A stretch of DNA of 64,000 nt, taken from positions 1 through 64,000 of the forward strand of contig CAZKFM010000009.1 of NCBI GenBank assembly GCA_964552195.1, written 5' to 3'. This DNA comes from CAZKAP01 sp964552195 (GTDB taxonomy: Bacteria > Bacteroidota > Bacteroidia > Flavobacteriales > Flavobacteriaceae). Below are positions 60,767 to 64,000 of the stretch, piece after piece (the stretch's first letter is position 1; each line of letters begins with the position of its first letter). Made by a program: the position numbers and the translations under genes. The notes beneath the pieces were generated by a model. That model saw only the letters and a list, made by a program, of their open reading frames with translations. It was not told the origin of the DNA and searched no databases.

Positions 60767-62843
60767 TCGTATCGACTTTTTTTGTGCTCTTGTTCTTTCG
60801 ATTCACGGCTTTGGGCAGGCTAAAGTAGAAGGTAGAGCCGTTACCGGGTTCGCTTTCGACCCAAATTTCTCCTTTGTTTAGTATCGTGAGTTCGTGGCAT
60901 AGGCTCAATCCCAGTCCGGTACCTTTCTCCTCATGTGTGCCGTAGGTGGTGAAGCGCTCTTTGCTGGTAAACAGGCGGTCTACCGTGTCCTTGTCCATTC
61001 CCACACCCGTATCCCGGACTTTAATCAGCCAATCGCTGTTGCGGGGTACCGCCTCCACGTGGACCAGACCATGCCGTGGGGTGAATTTGATGGCATTACT
61101 CAACAGGTTTCTCAATATCATGTCCAGGTGATGGGAGTCTGCCTCGACTTTAGCGCTTTCCGGAATTTCCGTATAAATCTTGATATCCTTCTGACCAGCC
61201 AATTGGGACAGTAATTTCCGGGTATGTTCTACCCTATGCCTGAGGGTAATCGATCTCGGTTTGGTGATGGTACCTTGCAGCTGGGACTGCCCCCAACTCA
61301 GAAGGTTGTTGAGGGTAAAGAAAACGTGATCGACATCGTTTCTCAGCTGAGGCAGGTGCATGAGCAGCTCTTCTGAGGAAATATCCTCATCCTGATAGAG
61401 GTTGAGCACTTCTTGCAATGCTCCAACGGGTCCTCGTAAATCGTGACCAATAACCGAAAACAGCTGATCCTTGGTTTTGTTCAGGTCCTTGAGCTCTTTC
61501 TCACGAGTGTGCAAGTCGCTGGTACGGGACCTTAGTTCCCTGAGAAGCTTTCTCTGTTTGATCTGGTGTTTGATAAGGAAGTAGATGGTAGTACCCAGAG
61601 CCAGGAAAGCAATGGTGATCACCAATGCCAGTATCCTTTTCCAGGATGCCGACTTCATAGTGCCTACGGCTTCCAGTTGCTGGTCATTCTCGAACTGGGA
61701 TTTGGTTGCCAGCATGGCCAGGTTATTGCGGCTCTGAATTTCAAATGACTCCATGGACTCCCTGTGGAGCTTTTCGAGTTGTTCGAGAGCGAGTTCCACC
61801 TCGCCTTTTTTCTTGTAGATTTTATAGAGCAAGGAGGCACTTTCCCTAAGTCCTTCCGGTTCGTTTAGGCGTCGCGCGAGTTCGTGTGACCTTCGCGCAC
61901 AGTTCAGAGCCGAGTCGAGTTCGCGCACCTGAAAATAGGCAAGCCCTAGACCGGAGAAGAGTTCGATCTGGCTCCGGGGGTCGTCCACCTTGCGATAGAG
62001 TTCCCTTCCCTTTTCGAACCAGTGTATCGCCCAACCCGGACGGTTCTGAAGACTGTAAATCTTTGCTTTTACTATGGTTGCATAAGCCAGCCAGTCGATC
62101 ACTTCGCGCTTCTCGAAGTAGTCGATGCTCTGATCGATATTCTTCATGGCAGTCAGGAACTTTCCGGTCCTGGCCTGTACATAGGCGTGATTACTGAGTG
62201 TTTGTGCCGTTCCTAATTCATTGCCCAGCAGCTTGTTGTACCGGTCTGCCGCTTCGTAATACAACAGGGCTTCTTCAAAATTTTTTTGGGACTCGAAGAG
62301 TTGGGCAGTGTTGGTGTTGAAGACACTGAGCATATCGAGGTTTTCCATTTTCTCAGCCTCTTCAATTCCCTTCAGGTAGAACTCCAGTGCCTTGTTGTAG
62401 GACTGTCGATAACAGTAAATGTTCGCCAGGGAATTCATTAAAGGCAAACGGAAGGATTCGAATTCCGGTCCCTGAGCCGATTCAAGTAGTTTCAACAATA
62501 CCTCTATTGCTTTGTCGTAATATCCCTTTTCCTGATAATAGTTGGCCATAACCACCTGAGACTCGAAGTACCAGCGGGATTTCTGATCTGTATGGGTGAG
62601 TTTTACTGCTTTTTCGGCATAAGCCCCCAGACTGTCGATATCGAAATAGGTATAGGAATGCGCAATATCGAGCAGTAATCCAACCCGAGTAGTATCAATA
62701 CCGGATTTATCCTCCCTGTCGGTGGTACGCAGATGGCGGTTTAGTGCAACCTTCAGGCTGTCTGTTCTGCGGTTTTGGGCCTGTAGTTCTGACAGGTCCG
62801 TCAGGATCAGGCATAAAAAGAAAAAGGGGATGTAGCATCGCAT
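60717..62843 (-). CDS. TPR-repeat sensor histidine kinase
   Basis: About 708 residues from the chosen start at 62843 (MRCYIPFFFLCLIL, a good signal peptide; the frame extends 34 codons further). Numbering below uses the long frame: periplasmic TPR repeats about 85-400, one membrane helix about 438-460, a coiled coil about 462-495, HisKA with phospho-accepting His501 (VIGHDLRGPVGAL), and HATPase_c with N box NLLSNAIKF, DTGVGM and GTGLGLSLC. No receiver domain is attached and no response regulator adjoins it. The signal sensed is unknown. Confidence 0.93.
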   Translation of the reverse strand: MRCYIPFFFLCLILTDLSELQAQNRRTDSLKVALNRHLRTTDREDKSGIDTTRVGLLLDIAHSYTYFDIDSLGAYAEKAVKLTHTDQKSRWYFESQVVMANYYQEKGYYDKAIEVLLKLLESAQGPEFESFRLPLMNSLANIYCYRQSYNKALEFYLKGIEEAEKMENLDMLSVFNTNTAQLFESQKNFEEALLYYEAADRYNKLLGNELGTAQTLSNHAYVQARTGKFLTAMKNIDQSIDYFEKREVIDWLAYATIVKAKIYSLQNRPGWAIHWFEKGRELYRKVDDPRSQIELFSGLGLAYFQVRELDSALNCARRSHELARRLNEPEGLRESASLLYKIYKKKGEVELALEQLEKLHRESMESFEIQSRNNLAMLATKSQFENDQQLEAVGTMKSASWKRILALVITIAFLALGTTIYFLIKHQIKQRKLLRELRSRTSDLHTREKELKDLNKTKDQLFSVIGHDLRGPVGALQEVLNLYQDEDISSEELLMHLPQLRNDVDHVFFTLNNLLSWGQSQLQGTITKPRSITLRHRVEHTRKLLSQLAGQKDIKIYTEIPESAKVEADSHHLDMILRNLLSNAIKFTPRHGLVHVEAVPRNSDWLIKVRDTGVGMDKDTVDRLFTSKERFTTYGTHEEKGTGLGLSLCHELTILNKGEIWVESEPGNGSTFYFSLPKAVNRKNKSTKKVDTTNPADPDSKPKVSAPR

Positions 62844-63114
62844 ATGTCCGTAGGCTCTGTTCTGCATGCAGGAATGGGAAATATATAGCGACAATATAGG
62901 ACCATGCCTGAGTTCACGCCAATCTTTGTTGTGAAGCACCTCCACAGTAGGGTAGAATGATCAATTCTGTTGGGAAGTCAAATCCGGTAGGTGATACTCC
63001 CGGGCGCCGTCCAGCAGTTTCGGCCCGAATCCAACGATTTGCTCAGGTCGATTTCCTGTCGTTGGCACGGCCGTGAGCCATAAAATTTTATTTCCCGGCT
63101 AAGTCAAAAAAAGC

Positions 63115-63122
63115 TAATTTTG
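63115..63122 (+). promoter_or_regulatory. -7 promoter element of tRNA-His
   Basis: TAATTTTG matches TAnnTTTG and ends 13 bp before the tRNA 5' end, a suitable distance for transcription start just upstream of the tRNA. Confidence 0.55.
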
Positions 63123-63135
63123 CTGCCCGATAATT

Positions 63136-63210
63136 GGTGGTTGTAGCTCAGCTGGTTAGAGCGCTGGATTGTGGTTCCAGAGGTCGCCGGTTCGAACCCG
63201 GTCTTCCACC
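63136..63210 (+). tRNA. tRNA-His (GTG anticodon)
   Basis: Anticodon loop TTGTGGT on the stem CTGGA/TCCAG, D-arm GCTC-AGCTGGTTA-GAGC and T-arm GCCGG-TTCGAAC-CCGGT. The extra G(-1) at 63136 can pair with C73 at 63210, the tRNA-His identity feature. The acceptor stem GTGGTTG/CTTCCAC has two adjacent T-T mismatches (positions 5-68 and 6-67), which is unusual. CCA is not encoded. Confidence 0.93.
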
Positions 63211-63214
63211 CTAT

Positions 63215-63247
63215 AAAGCCGAGACTTTTGGTCTCGGCTTTTTTTTA
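63215..63247 (+). terminator. Terminator of tRNA-His
   Basis: AAAGCCGAGAC (63215-63225) pairs perfectly with GTCTCGGCTTT (63231-63241), loop TTTTG, followed by a T run. Confidence 0.92.
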
Positions 63248-63308
63248 CTGATAATCAGATTCTTGCAATCCAGATGCTGCGAAAATCCAGAACAGCAGCG
63301 GAGCGGTT

Positions 63309-64000
63309 TTATGGCCTAAGTGTGCGCTTGTCGGGATCCACTTGTACGGCCTGCTCGCGGTTGGCGAGTTCCCAGGCAGTGAAGTAGACCAGCCTGGCCC
63401 TGTTCTCTAGCAGATCGTACTCAATTTTATCGGGTGTATCGCTCGGCCTGTGGTAGTCTGCATGGGTACCGTTGAAATAAAAAATTACGGGGATATCATT
63501 CTTGGCGAAGTTGTAGTGGTCGCTGCGATAATAGAAACGATTGGGATCGTCCTTGCGGTTGTACTGGTAGTCGAGCTGGATATTGCAGTACCTGCGATTC
63601 ACATCTTCGGATAGTTCGTGCAACTCACTACTGAGCTTGTCGGATCCGATCAGGTAAATGTAATTCCTATCGCCATCCCGCTTGGGATCGATACGACCGA
63701 TCATATCTATATTCAGGTTGGCGACCGTTTGCTCCAGATGGAAAACCGGCGACATATCCGTGTAATACCGCGAGCCGAACAGTCCTTTCTCCTCCCCGGT
63801 TACATGAAGAAAAACAACGGTTCGTTCTGGCCCATGTCCAGCGTCACTTGCCTGCTTGAAGGCTTCGGCTATTTCGAGTACCCCTATGGTTCCGGATCCG
63901 TCGTCGTCGGCACCGTTATTGACCTTGCCGTTCTGGACGCCTATATGGTCCAGGTGGGCGGAGATCACTATGTATTCGTCGGGCTTACTTTTACCTTTGA
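63309..64000 (-). CDS. M28 family metallopeptidase (partial, start outside window)
   Basis: The C-terminal 230 residues of a zinc aminopeptidase-type enzyme. Visible: AHLDHIG with the first zinc His, NNGADDDGSGTIG with the bridging Asp, EEKGLFGSRYY with the catalytic Glu and a zinc ligand, NIDMIGRID, and the final His in GTHADYHRPSD. The open frame continues past the window end at 64000 (upstream residues KPDEYIVIS), so the N-terminal part, probably with a signal peptide, is not seen. Likely secreted for peptide degradation. Confidence 0.92.
   Translation of the reverse strand, partial: KGKSKPDEYIVISAHLDHIGVQNGKVNNGADDDGSGTIGVLEIAEAFKQASDAGHGPERTVVFLHVTGEEKGLFGSRYYTDMSPVFHLEQTVANLNIDMIGRIDPKRDGDRNYIYLIGSDKLSSELHELSEDVNRRYCNIQLDYQYNRKDDPNRFYYRSDHYNFAKNDIPVIFYFNGTHADYHRPSDTPDKIEYDLLENRARLVYFTAWELANREQAVQVDPDKRTLRP

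Overview
This window is chromosomal DNA from a member of the Bacteroidota, most likely a marine-type flavobacterium (Flavobacteriaceae). The evidence is a SusC/SusD pair, GLPGLI, DUF2911, DUF4290 and DUF2520 family proteins, a two-residue-off BLUF/photolyase light locus typical of the group, a C-terminal domain resembling the type IX secretion sorting signal, bacillithiol biosynthesis (BshB1), and many promoters with the Bacteroidota -7 element TAnnTTTG. Genus cannot be fixed from sequence alone.

Layout. 1-1.45 kb: an AT-richer patch with an IS21-like repeat end, a broken metallophosphoesterase and an ACR3 arsenite exporter, which looks like the edge of an acquired arsenic region. 2-9.8 kb: an orphan membrane protein, a GLPGLI / outer-membrane barrel / azurin operon, a CDF metal exporter, a secreted two-domain protein and a TfoX-domain gene interrupted by an in-frame TGA. 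9.7-17.8 kb: a Gfo/Idh/MocA oxidoreductase, then an acetate-utilisation neighbourhood (InsA-like zinc-ribbon/HTH protein, porin, receiver-only response regulator, acs) facing a DUF294/CBS signalling protein and a DnaQ-like exonuclease. 17.9-24.3 kb: secreted GH65-like hydrolase, CreD, pirin, a lipoprotein and a nitrilase-family hydrolase.

24.4-32.6 kb holds the most coherent accessory system: a MarR regulator, an 18-bp perfect palindrome lying across the -33 element of a strong promoter, SusC and SusD, a BCCT transporter and a tandem universal stress protein overlapping it. The layout suggests a regulated outer-to-inner-membrane uptake route, plausibly for a quaternary-ammonium-type solute. 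The substrate is inference.

32.6-42.3 kb is mostly core: rpsU, tRNA-Met, a START-like protein, a class IV aminotransferase homologue lacking its PLP lysine, YqgE, HU, recQ-fmt, DUF493, DUF4290 and murA (with Asp in place of the fosfomycin-reactive Cys). 42.3-45.7 kb is a light-response locus: a BLUF photoreceptor with all key residues, a control region with five TGTTTA-type motifs, and an operon of photolyase, an SDR lacking the catalytic Tyr, and an SRPBCC protein. 45.7-64 kb: a secreted beta-propeller-like protein, DUF2911, a PIG-L deacetylase / 33-residue membrane peptide / Na+-solute symporter operon, a tightly overlapping DUF2520-kdsC-maf-lipoprotein operon, the CcsBA cytochrome c assembly fusion, a trans-sulfuration enzyme coupled to bshB1, a TPR histidine kinase, tRNA-His and a partial M28 peptidase.
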